Origin: Candidatus Neomarinimicrobiota bacterium
GTDB lineage: Bacteria > Fidelibacterota > SORT01
Direction of reading: 5' to 3'
Assembly: GCA_022567655.1 (NCBI GenBank)
Contig: JADFGO010000004.1
Location: forward strand, 1-50,438
DNA: 50,438 bases
In this document: one piece after another, positions 28,318-35,950 of the stretch
Layout of the letters: each line of letters opens with the position of its first letter
Numbering within the stretch: the first letter of the stretch is position 1
Translations under genes and position numbers: made by a program
Notes under the pieces: model-generated
Seen by the model: the letters and a program-made list of their open reading frames with translations, nothing else
Databases searched by the model: none
What the model was told of the DNA's origin: nothing

Positions 28318-30690
28318 TTGATAAACCATTTCGCTAAATATCCGGCACTCAAGGCGCTGATCCCTATCATATTCGGTATACTGTTTCAAGGGATACTCGA
28401 ACTCCAGGTTCAGCCTCTGCTAATATTTGTCATACTATCCGTTCTTTTAATGTTGTTGTTTTTTCTTCGGAATTACGAATATAATTTTATCACCCAAACA
28501 GTTCTCCTTGCTTTTATAGGTTACAGCGCTTCATCACTTTCGAACTTCGATAACACCCGGCTCAATTCAAGCAGATGGGCGGATAATGACATCACTACAG
28601 TAGGTAAGGTGACAGCTGTTAGCAAAGGGAAGTCAAGGTGGATTGACATATCCGTTGACGGATTGATAGTGAATGATTCCGATCTTGTCAAGGATCGTTT
28701 AAAAATAAGGATCAGACTACCTGAAAGTTTAAATTTTGTCGGGTATGGCGATTCGATTGCTCTGCGGGGACGTCTCAATTTACCCGGAGGCAGGAGAAAC
28801 CCCGGTGAATTCGACATTAGTAAGTACTTTCGTTCAATAGGAATAAACGCCTATATATCAAAGAAAAACCTCAATTCAGTTAATTTAATTTCTAAGAGAG
28901 ACAATCGGCTTTCAATAAGCGACGGGACCTATTCAATCAGGGAGTCCCTACAAAACAGTGTTAACCGAATACTATCTCCGGAAAGTTCTTCCGTAATAAG
29001 CGCGATACTACTCGGTAATCGTGCATTGCTTTCAGAAGAGACTCGTGATGATTTTAGAAAGACGGGAATAATTCATGTCCTCGCAATTTCGGGATTACAT
29101 ATCGGTTACATTGTTGGAATTCTTTTCATTATCGGATCGCTCTTCCGGTTTAAAAGAAAACCAAAAGTTCTCTTTATAATTACGGGAATTATCATGTATG
29201 CATATCTGATTGGATGGAAGACACCGGTAACGAGAGCCTCGATTATGTCCATAATATTACTTGCAGGGATAATTTCCGAACGCAGACACTTACCGCTCAA
29301 TACACTCGGAATAGCTGCGATCATCATCCTGCTTTTGAAACCTGCGGAATTATTCCAACCGGGATTCCAATTATCATTCGCAGCCGTTGCTTCAATAATA
29401 TTTTTTAAAGAGAGGTTTGGAGATAAAATTCGTCTACCTAAACCTACTAACGGATTTCGACGAATATTGAGATGGATTATCTTGCTCTATTTAATGACAC
29501 TGTCAGCCCAAGTAGTTACAATGCCGCTTACAGCGTATCATTTTAAAAACTTTTTTCTTACCGGGTTGCTGTTAAACGTTCTGATAGTTCCATTTGTCGG
29601 AGTACTTGTTGCGCTGGGTATAGTTACACTGTTCTTTTACTATTTATATCCGCCATCTGGATTGATTTTTGCGGCGGGTTTAGACTTTTTAACCGAGTCT
29701 CTCATTTCACTGCTCTCATTTTTTTCTGATAATTTTAGAGCAAATATCGTCACGGGGTCTTTCCCGTTCTGGTTACTTTTTATCATTCTCTTAACGATAT
29801 TCAGCATCGGATTCCTGAATGAATTAAAGGGGAGAAAATGGTTAGTGATACTTGTCTTAATTACCTTGAACGGATTTATGTGGAACAAGGCGTTGCATTT
29901 TAGAGGAATTGACGTCTATTTCTTAGACGTGGGACAAGGAGACGCAATTTTCATAGACGGTTTTGCGACAAAAAATATTTTGATAGATGCTGGACGAAAA
30001 GGATTCGGCAAACAGGCGGGAAAATACATTATTTCACCCTTCCTCTTGGAAAAAGGGATTAAAAAAATTGATTATCTTCTGCTCAGTCATCAGGACGCAG
30101 ACCATGTTGGCGGCGTGAAATATTTACTTCAAAACTTTCAGGTAGACAGTTTAATGACCAGTTATAATGATTCAAAATCTCCACCATATATTGATGCTCT
30201 GTCAGCAGCGGGTGAACTCGGAATTCCCGTAAGGAAAGTCAAGATGGGTGACACAATAAGGTTAGGTTCATTTTCGAACATGCAGGTGTATAATCCGCCT
30301 GGAAGTTATGCTTACTCGGTGCTGCAGTCCTCCAACGACTTATCGATCGTTATGAAATTCACCTATGGATATTCGACTTTTCTGTTTCCGGGAGATATTG
30401 ATTCTAAAGCGGAAAAATTTCTGGCTGAGTCTGGTTTTCAGATCAACTCGGAGGTTTTAAAAGTTCCGCATCACGGCAGTGCGACGTCAAGCAGCGAGAT
30501 TTTTTTAAATCGTGTAAGTCCAAAGGAAGCTGTAATTTCAGTCGGAATGAACAATCCTTATAATCATCCTTCAGAAAATGTACTGACCAGATATCATTCT
30601 TTAGGCATAAATTATTATCGAACCGATTTTGAAGGCGCGCTGTTGTTCAGGTCAAACGGAAGAAGCATCAGCAGAGAATCATGGAATTGA
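28318..30690 (+). CDS. comEC: ComEC/Rec2 DNA-uptake channel protein
   Basis: Inner-membrane channel that brings single-stranded DNA into the cytoplasm during transformation. Order: N-terminal membrane helices and the DUF4131 OB-like domain (1-190), the Competence core with many helices (about 220-520, including VLAISGLHIGYIVG), and a C-terminal metallo-beta-lactamase domain (from FLDVGQGDAIFIDG near 536; SHQDADHVGG and VPHHGSATSSSE follow). 790 residues is full length. TTG start two bases after the previous stop. With no other com gene here, competence can only be suggested. Confidence 0.93.
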   Translation: MINHFAKYPALKALIPIIFGILFQGILELQVQPLLIFVILSVLLMLLFFLRNYEYNFITQTVLLAFIGYSASSLSNFDNTRLNSSRWADNDITTVGKVTAVSKGKSRWIDISVDGLIVNDSDLVKDRLKIRIRLPESLNFVGYGDSIALRGRLNLPGGRRNPGEFDISKYFRSIGINAYISKKNLNSVNLISKRDNRLSISDGTYSIRESLQNSVNRILSPESSSVISAILLGNRALLSEETRDDFRKTGIIHVLAISGLHIGYIVGILFIIGSLFRFKRKPKVLFIITGIIMYAYLIGWKTPVTRASIMSIILLAGIISERRHLPLNTLGIAAIIILLLKPAELFQPGFQLSFAAVASIIFFKERFGDKIRLPKPTNGFRRILRWIILLYLMTLSAQVVTMPLTAYHFKNFFLTGLLLNVLIVPFVGVLVALGIVTLFFYYLYPPSGLIFAAGLDFLTESLISLLSFFSDNFRANIVTGSFPFWLLFIILLTIFSIGFLNELKGRKWLVILVLITLNGFMWNKALHFRGIDVYFLDVGQGDAIFIDGFATKNILIDAGRKGFGKQAGKYIISPFLLEKGIKKIDYLLLSHQDADHVGGVKYLLQNFQVDSLMTSYNDSKSPPYIDALSAAGELGIPVRKVKMGDTIRLGSFSNMQVYNPPGSYAYSVLQSSNDLSIVMKFTYGYSTFLFPGDIDSKAEKFLAESGFQINSEVLKVPHHGSATSSSEIFLNRVSPKEAVISVGMNNPYNHPSENVLTRYHSLGINYYRTDFEGALLFRSNGRSISRESWN

Positions 30691-30717
30691 CGTTAAGCTA
30701 TATCGGAATGAGGTTTT

Positions 30718-31380
30718 GTGATCAAGAAAGATAAATTGACTCGAACGACCGGCATAATACTTATGTTTTCGATATTGATGCAATCAACGGCGTGCGCGGT
30801 TCGCCCCCCGCTAAAAGATTCGGAATGGATCTACCTGGAAAAAGAAGAAAAAAGACCCTTTTTCGAAAACGTTCTTGAGGAATCGGATAAGCCTACGCTG
30901 CATCTCACCGTAACTTACATAGCTATAGGCGGTCTGGTAGCGTTTTTGGGGTTAGGCGTAGCATTTGATAAAAAAACAAATCCACTTTATTCCTGGTTGG
31001 CGTTTTTAAGTTCGGCAGGATTACTCTGGGGAGTGTCAGGCACGCTTATACAGAAAAATTATGATAAACAGCGCAAACGTATAGCAACTAGGGAATTAGC
31101 AATCCTTGACCACCCTGAATGGAGGGGTGACAAAGTTCGAGCTATCAGGAATGGAAGGATTGACGTTGGATTTGAAGACTTGATGGTGACCGCTGCATGG
31201 TCCGACCCGCAAATCGTCCGGTATAACGTTGAATTCAATGGTGAACTATTTGAGGAATGGACATATTTCATCAAGAAGAACACCAAAGTTTACATAAATA
31301 TTGACCGTAAAGTTGCCGTGATTCAAACACCTCAGATGACATACCAAAGAAGAGCTGCCGAGAGAGTCAAAGAAGAGTAG
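30718..31380 (+). CDS. Unrecognised lipoprotein with two membrane-like segments
   Basis: 220 residues from a GTG at 30718, preceded by TGAGG. A lipoprotein signal with Cys26 (QSTACAVRPP) is followed by two hydrophobic stretches (VTYIAIGGLVAFLGLGVAF and LYSWLAFLSSAGLLWGVSG) and a basic soluble tail that ends RRAAERVKEE. No family recognised. It is the last gene of the comEC string and is followed by 443 bases without a coding gene. The C-terminal domain (about 125-205) has beta-rich spacing. Confidence 0.65.
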   Translation: MIKKDKLTRTTGIILMFSILMQSTACAVRPPLKDSEWIYLEKEEKRPFFENVLEESDKPTLHLTVTYIAIGGLVAFLGLGVAFDKKTNPLYSWLAFLSSAGLLWGVSGTLIQKNYDKQRKRIATRELAILDHPEWRGDKVRAIRNGRIDVGFEDLMVTAAWSDPQIVRYNVEFNGELFEEWTYFIKKNTKVYINIDRKVAVIQTPQMTYQRRAAERVKEE

Positions 31381-31568
31381 CCGGATTCAGTCTCAAATTT
31401 AATAAAATTCTCCTCCCGAGTTATTCAAAATGAGAATTTACTCCACAACAGAAGACAATATTGTATTACAGAACTCAGTTTAAAGTATGTTGCTAAATCT
31501 AAAATAAACAGTATGATAACGAATCGCTTTAATCAATTCGCATGAATATTTCTCCCAATTTGACGGAG

Positions 31569-31584
31569 TGGCATAATATATGCC
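31569..31584 (+). promoter_or_regulatory. Sigma-54-type (-24/-12) promoter candidate
   Basis: TGGCATAATATATGCC has GG at 31570-31571 and GC at 31582-31583, the 12-bp offset needed for sigma-54. Against TGGCACG-N4-TTGC, 8 of 11 defined bases match; the T after the usual TGGCA and the A before TGC are the main departures. The predicted start is about 31595, just before a closing stem at 31598. A sigma-54 activator is encoded at 21926 in this window. The element is also a GGCATA/TATGCC hairpin, so it may have another role. Confidence 0.45.
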
Positions 31585-31594
31585 TTAACAACGC

Positions 31595-31725
31595 ACAGAA
31601 TGCGAAGCCAGCTCATTCCTGGCAAGGGGGGAGCCAGGTTTTTAAGCGGAGATTAGCATTCCGGTCAAGTTATAAAAACTGGTTGCGGACGATTTAAATA
31701 TACACCCACAACCAGTTTTTTATTT
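31595..31725 (+). ncRNA. Candidate small structured RNA with terminator
   Basis: The gap 31381-31823 holds no plausible gene, but this part is strongly paired. A long-range stem GAATGC (31598-31603) with GCATTC (31656-31661) encloses two hairpins that cannot form together: GCCAG (31607-31611) with CTGGC (31619-31623), or CCTGGC (31618-31623) with GCCAGG (31633-31638), the latter followed by T5. A further 12-bp inverted repeat ends it (31674-31720). I could not match a known riboswitch. The 188 bases upstream of the sigma-54-like element (31381-31568) show nothing I can assign. Confidence 0.5.
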
Positions 31726-31726
31726 T
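31674..31726 (+). terminator. Intrinsic terminator
   Basis: A 12-bp perfect inverted repeat AAAAACTGGTTG (31674-31685) and CAACCAGTTTTT (31709-31720) with a 23-base loop, followed by TATTTT. The T run is partly inside the stem, so it may work in both directions. It ends the candidate RNA and lies just before the next promoter. Confidence 0.7.
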
Positions 31727-31753
31727 GAATATTCAGTGCGATCCGGTTATTAT
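31725..31753 (+). promoter_or_regulatory. Candidate promoter for the cNMP-binding gene
   Basis: TTGAAT (31725-31730), 17 bp, TATTAT (31748-31753), starting right at the end of the terminator. The predicted start is near 31760, leaving a leader of roughly 64 bases before the ATG at 31824. The -10 is one base from the sigma-70 consensus. Confidence 0.5.
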
Positions 31754-31823
31754 AGTATAATAGTAAAAATTGTTTAACTTCCGAGTATTCCCAATGGGCG
31801 TAAGATGAACCGGAGATTCGACT

Positions 31824-32204
31824 ATGACGACAGGTATTGAAAAAGATTTTCAAGAAGGTGAGGTAATTTGCAATGAGGGAGACGCCGGGGACTATATCTA
31901 TATTCTCAAAAAAGGGAAATTAGGAGTATATAAGGATGAAAATTTAGTCTCAGAATACGAAAAACCGGGTACTATTCTTGGAGAAATGTCCATTATTCTC
32001 GGTGAGGAAAGAACCGCAACCATCAAAGCGTTATCACCATCAACAGTATCCGTCATTCGAATCACTCTGAGGGATTTGGTAAGGAATTTCCCCGCGTTTA
32101 CGGTAAAAATATTAGAAGTACTCGCAAGCCGGCTAAAAGATACAACTGATGTTTTGACGGACACCCTTGTGGAGCATAACATTGAAGATGAAGACGTTCA
32201 GTGA
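31824..32204 (+). CDS. Stand-alone cyclic-nucleotide-binding domain protein
   Basis: 126 residues, a single CNMP/Crp-type beta-roll: FQEGEVICNEGDAGDYIYILKK-type opening, and the phosphate-binding cassette GEMSIILGEERTATIKA (about 54-70) with its Arg. No helix-turn-helix follows, so it is not a Crp/Fnr regulator by itself and must act through a partner, or by sequestering a ligand. Whether it binds cAMP, cGMP or nothing cannot be told. It has its own promoter, and the next promoter lies inside its 3' end. Confidence 0.8.
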   Translation: MTTGIEKDFQEGEVICNEGDAGDYIYILKKGKLGVYKDENLVSEYEKPGTILGEMSIILGEERTATIKALSPSTVSVIRITLRDLVRNFPAFTVKILEVLASRLKDTTDVLTDTLVEHNIEDEDVQ

Positions 32205-32210
32205 TATGAT
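32182..32210 (+). promoter_or_regulatory. Candidate promoter for the RNase HII-YraN gene
   Basis: TTGAAG (32182-32187), 17 bp, TATGAT (32205-32210), overlapping the last codons of the cNMP gene. The gap to the ATG at 32281 is 70 bp. The -10 differs from consensus at one base. Confidence 0.4.
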
Positions 32211-32280
32211 GCACCGTATATTTCTCGTTAAATATCTCACAGCACTGATCTGAATCAGAGCGGCAAACACTCTCCCCCGT

Positions 32281-33270
32281 ATGCCTGAAATAGACCCGAT
32301 TCATTATGAAAAACAACTCTGGTCAAAAGGAATTAATAAAATTGCAGGTGTGGACGAAGCAGGCAGAGGTCCGTTAGCGGGTCCTGTTGTAGCCGCTGCG
32401 GTTATATTAGACAAGGACAATATACCGGAAGGAATTGATGACTCAAAGAAATTGCGTCCCGCCGTTAGAGAAGAACTCTATGAAATCATTACTGCAAAGT
32501 GCGTTAGATTCGGCGTAGGAACGGTTTGGCAGGAAGAAATCGATAAAACCGATATTTTAAAATCTACTCACAAGGCCATGAGAAAAGCTATCGGAAACCT
32601 GGGAACCACGCCCGATCATATATTAGTTGACGGAAGAGGATTGCCGGGTAAAATTTTCCCACAAACAGCAATAATAAACGGGGATTCGCTCTCAACCTCA
32701 ATCGGCGCCGCTTCAATAATTGCTAAAGTGACGCGCGATGGCATCATGCGTGAAATATCAAAAATATATCCCGAATACGGGTTCGAAATTCATAAAGGAT
32801 ACGGAACAGAAAAGCATATAAAATCCATAAACCAATTAGGACCATCTCCGGTCCACCGAAAGAGTTTCCGAAGAGTTAAAGAGATAGAAGTGAAATTAGA
32901 TCTCACTAACCAAAAAAAGGTAGGGGAGCATGGAGAACGTATAGCATCGCTTGAACTGATAAAGAGGGGTTACACGGTAATAGAAAGAAACTACTGGGCT
33001 GGAAAAAGGGAGAGTGAGATAGATATAATCGCATCAAAAGAGAACACACTTGTATTTGTAGAGGTTAAAACTAAATTACATCAAAATTTCGGCGAACCGG
33101 AGGAGTGGATATCCGAAAAAAAGAGGGAACAATTGATAAGAGCTGCCGAAGCATACATACAAGAAAAAAAACCTGATGCGGAAGAATACAGGTTCGACGC
33201 TATGGCTGTAGACATTGAACCTGAAATACCGACAGTGCATCATATCATCAATGCTTTTCAAAAAAAGTAG
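32281..33270 (+). CDS. rnhB: Ribonuclease HII fused to a YraN (UPF0102) nuclease-like domain
   Basis: 329 residues. Residues 17-198 are RNase HII, which cuts RNA in RNA-DNA hybrids and at single misincorporated ribonucleotides: GVDEAGRGPLAGPV (D25, E26), ILVDG (D117) and KVTRD (D153) supply the acidic residues. Residues about 212-325 form a YraN domain with ERNYW, SEIDIIA (E246, D248) and VFVEVKTK (E261, K263), the restriction-like core. In most bacteria rnhB and yraN are neighbours; here a short basic linker (VKEIEVKLDLTNQKKVGEHG) joins them in one frame with no stop. The gene overlaps ggt by 20 bp. Confidence 0.9.
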   Translation: MPEIDPIHYEKQLWSKGINKIAGVDEAGRGPLAGPVVAAAVILDKDNIPEGIDDSKKLRPAVREELYEIITAKCVRFGVGTVWQEEIDKTDILKSTHKAMRKAIGNLGTTPDHILVDGRGLPGKIFPQTAIINGDSLSTSIGAASIIAKVTRDGIMREISKIYPEYGFEIHKGYGTEKHIKSINQLGPSPVHRKSFRRVKEIEVKLDLTNQKKVGEHGERIASLELIKRGYTVIERNYWAGKRESEIDIIASKENTLVFVEVKTKLHQNFGEPEEWISEKKREQLIRAAEAYIQEKKPDAEEYRFDAMAVDIEPEIPTVHHIINAFQKK

Positions 33271-35005
33271 TCCTTTTGTGATCTACAAAAGACTCCTAAT
33301 AATCTTTGTTCTTACGATTCCAGCGTGTAATCCGAATATCCCGGTTGATGATAGATCAGAATTTCATTCAGCGGGTATCGTCGTCTCGGCCGACAGCCTT
33401 GCAACAGACGTAGGACTGAAGATACTCAAAAAGGGAGGTAACGCGGTAGACGCTGCTGTGGCTGTGGGCTTTACCCTTGCGGTGACGTATCCGAGAGCAG
33501 GGAACTTAGGCGGAGGAGGATTTATGGTTCTTCGCCTGTCAGACGGAACTAAAACTACAATAGATTTCAGGGAGAAAGCCCCTGAAAAGGCTACCCGTGA
33601 TATGTTCCTCGATTCGGCAGGAAATCATATACCCGAACTTTCGGAAGAAGGTGGGCTTGCTGCCGGTGTCCCCGGAAGTGTTGCCGGAATGCTATACGCT
33701 TTGGATAAATACGGAACGATGAGTGTTGAGGAACTGATTTTACCCTCGTATAAGTTGGCGAAAGAAGGGATAATCGTGACCTCCGGAATGTCGGAAACGA
33801 TTTCGCAGAGATTGGATATATTTCGAAAATATCCGGCAACCTCGTCCATATTCCTGAAAGATTTGCTTCCATATAAGGTAGGAGACAGACTGATTCAGGC
33901 AGACCTATCAGAAACGCTAATGAGGATCATGGAAGAGGGAGCGAAAGGATTTTATGAAGGAAAGACCGCCGAGTTATTCGTATCTACAATGAATAATTAT
34001 GGCGGGCTGATAACAATCTCCGACCTGCGTGCGTATAGACCGGTTGAGCGTGTTCCCGTAATCGGCAACTACCGGGGGTACGAGATCATAGGAATGCAGC
34101 CTCCGAGTTCCGGCGGCATAGTTTTGACAGAGATGCTGAACATACTCGAAAATTTTGATATATCCGGAATGGAAAGAGGCTCTTATTCGTTCAATAAAAC
34201 GTTTACAGAAGCGGCTAAACATGCATACGCCGACAGAGCGGCGTATCTCGGTGATATGGATTTCTATCATGTCCCTGTAAACGCATTAACAGCGAAGGAA
34301 TACGCGCAGCCGAAGGCGGACACCATTAAAACAGGAAAAATAATCCCAAGTAAGAATTTAAAGTACTGGAATGAAACCCGGCTTGATTCCGTGGAGAATG
34401 TGCTTTTAAATGAGAGCACCGAGACCACACACTATTCGGTTATCGATAAGTGGGGCAACGCCGTATCTGTATCAACGACCATAAATGCCTATTACGGCTC
34501 TAAGATTGTGGTTGACGGCGCGGGTTTCTTTCTGAACAATGAAATGGACGACTTTGCTGCCAAACCCGGAGTTCCGAATATGTATGGTCTGGTACAAGGG
34601 GAAGCGAACATAGTCGAGCCCGGAAAGAGAATGTTGAGTTCGATGACTCCTACTATTGTGGAAAAGAACGGAAAGGTAGTGCTTATAACCGGCTCACCTG
34701 GCGGGAGCAGAATAATCACCACAGTAGCTCAGGTACTCATAAACTATATAGATTTTAAGATGGAACCGGTCGAAGCGGTGAAGAGACCGAGAATTCACCA
34801 TCAGTGGCTGCCTGATTCACTATACTACGAACCGGATGCGCTTGATAGTGAAATGAAACTGAAATTGGAATCATCAGGGTACGATTTAAAAGAAAAGGAT
34901 ATAATTGGTATCGCACAAACCATCGGGTGGGATCGCTCCACTGGAAGGTTGGTACCGGCGCCGGATATGCGTAGAAACGGATATGGGGGTACAGTAGAGC
35001 AATGA
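33251..35005 (+). CDS. ggt: Gamma-glutamyltransferase, lipoprotein form
   Basis: Hydrolyses or transfers the gamma-glutamyl group of glutathione and related peptides; it self-cleaves to expose a catalytic Thr. That Thr is in TTHYSV (near 392 from the ATG at 33251). The GSPGGSRIITTVAQ loop and SSGGIVLTEML are conserved. The 584-residue precursor starts with a lipoprotein signal (Cys26 in LTIPACNP), so the enzyme should face the periplasm on a lipid anchor. The frame is open upstream to 33215, inside the rnhB gene. Confidence 0.92.
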   Translation: MLFKKSSPFVIYKRLLIIFVLTIPACNPNIPVDDRSEFHSAGIVVSADSLATDVGLKILKKGGNAVDAAVAVGFTLAVTYPRAGNLGGGGFMVLRLSDGTKTTIDFREKAPEKATRDMFLDSAGNHIPELSEEGGLAAGVPGSVAGMLYALDKYGTMSVEELILPSYKLAKEGIIVTSGMSETISQRLDIFRKYPATSSIFLKDLLPYKVGDRLIQADLSETLMRIMEEGAKGFYEGKTAELFVSTMNNYGGLITISDLRAYRPVERVPVIGNYRGYEIIGMQPPSSGGIVLTEMLNILENFDISGMERGSYSFNKTFTEAAKHAYADRAAYLGDMDFYHVPVNALTAKEYAQPKADTIKTGKIIPSKNLKYWNETRLDSVENVLLNESTETTHYSVIDKWGNAVSVSTTINAYYGSKIVVDGAGFFLNNEMDDFAAKPGVPNMYGLVQGEANIVEPGKRMLSSMTPTIVEKNGKVVLITGSPGGSRIITTVAQVLINYIDFKMEPVEAVKRPRIHHQWLPDSLYYEPDALDSEMKLKLESSGYDLKEKDIIGIAQTIGWDRSTGRLVPAPDMRRNGYGGTVEQ

Positions 35006-35039
35006 ATAAAAGGATGAAAGTAACGGAGGAAATTCAATA

Positions 35040-35900
35040 ATGAAGTTGTACGGATGGGCGGGACTCTTGATAATTCTATTTGCGGAGATAGGTCTGATAA
35101 TCGAAAATAAATTTGTATTGAGTTATATGACCCCTATAGCATGGACAGGTTATATAATGTTCATGGACGCTTTGATTTTCCGATTAACCGGTTCTTCATA
35201 TCTAATGAACAGAAGACTGGAATTCGTATGGATGCTCCCCTGGTCGGTACTATGCTGGCTGCTCTTTGAGGCTTACGATCTTTATATGAACAATTGGCAT
35301 TACGTCGGTATTCCGGAGAGTTTACCTATTTACTGGTTATCATCAGCGTGGGCATTCGCTACTATATTCCCGGGTATTCTGCTTACATATGAGTTCATAA
35401 AGCATTTAAAACTGTTCGATAATATACGTATCAAACCCTGGAAATTAGGGCAGGGTATGATGAGGGGGTATGTTGTTACAGGATTTTTTTTAGTGTTTTT
35501 GCCGTTCGCATTCAATAGCAACGTAGCCGCATATTTTTATGCGTTTGTCTGGTCCGGATACGTTTTTTTGTTGGAACCGATAAATGAACGGCTTGGAGGA
35601 AAATCAATTCTACCCGACATGAGGGCGGGCAAGCCGGCAAAACTGCTGAACCTTTTTACCGCAGGTATAATTTGCGGATTTCTCTGGGAGTTCTGGAATT
35701 ACTGGGCTCACACGAAATGGATATACACAGTACCCGGTTTTCTTGGAGCGGGTCCAAAGTATTTCGAGATGCCGATAATCGGCTTTTTGGGATTTCTGCC
35801 GTTCGCCGCAGAAGTGTACGCAATGCAAAACTTTTTGATGGCTGTATTGAAAAAATATTTCCGCATAGGTGAGACAAACGGCGTTCCGGTGTCCGCATAA
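35040..35900 (+). CDS. Multi-pass membrane protein of unknown function
   Basis: 286 residues with about eight hydrophobic segments and a strong ribosome site (ACGGAGG). Conserved-looking features are WTGYIMFMDALIFRLTGSSYL near the start, WLLFEAYDLYMNNWHY, and a second-half repeat-like FLWEFWNYWAHTKWIYTVP with paired aromatic residues; two halves of similar pattern (W..Y..l.D/E..n.rl.g) suggest an internal duplication. I recognise no transport or enzyme motif. It follows ggt by 34 bp. Confidence 0.75.
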   Translation: MKLYGWAGLLIILFAEIGLIIENKFVLSYMTPIAWTGYIMFMDALIFRLTGSSYLMNRRLEFVWMLPWSVLCWLLFEAYDLYMNNWHYVGIPESLPIYWLSSAWAFATIFPGILLTYEFIKHLKLFDNIRIKPWKLGQGMMRGYVVTGFFLVFLPFAFNSNVAAYFYAFVWSGYVFLLEPINERLGGKSILPDMRAGKPAKLLNLFTAGIICGFLWEFWNYWAHTKWIYTVPGFLGAGPKYFEMPIIGFLGFLPFAAEVYAMQNFLMAVLKKYFRIGETNGVPVSA

Positions 35901-35950
35901 CTGAATACGAAATGTACAAAGTTGGATTCATAAAAATTGACGGGTGAGCA

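Noticed and set aside
31381-31568. Inverted repeats ATTCTC/GAGAAT and CGAAT/ATTCG upstream of the candidate RNA as activator sites
   Set aside because: Stems of 5-6 bp with long spacers occur often by chance in such sequence; I could not separate them from background.
31600-31640. Cobalamin riboswitch, because AGCCAG...CCTGGC recalls the B12 box
   Set aside because: Spacing inside the box is too long and the rest of the B12 aptamer is not present upstream.
31585-31665. GEMM (c-di-GMP-I) riboswitch, suggested by ACGCACAG and TGCGAAGCC
   Set aside because: In GEMM these motifs are separated by a P2 hairpin with a GNRA loop; here they are adjacent and the docking elements are missing.
31580-31675. 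Integron attC site, suggested by GCCTTAACAACG and a central hairpin
   Set aside because: No matching GTTRRRY partner at the other end, no integrase, and no cassette-like neighbours.
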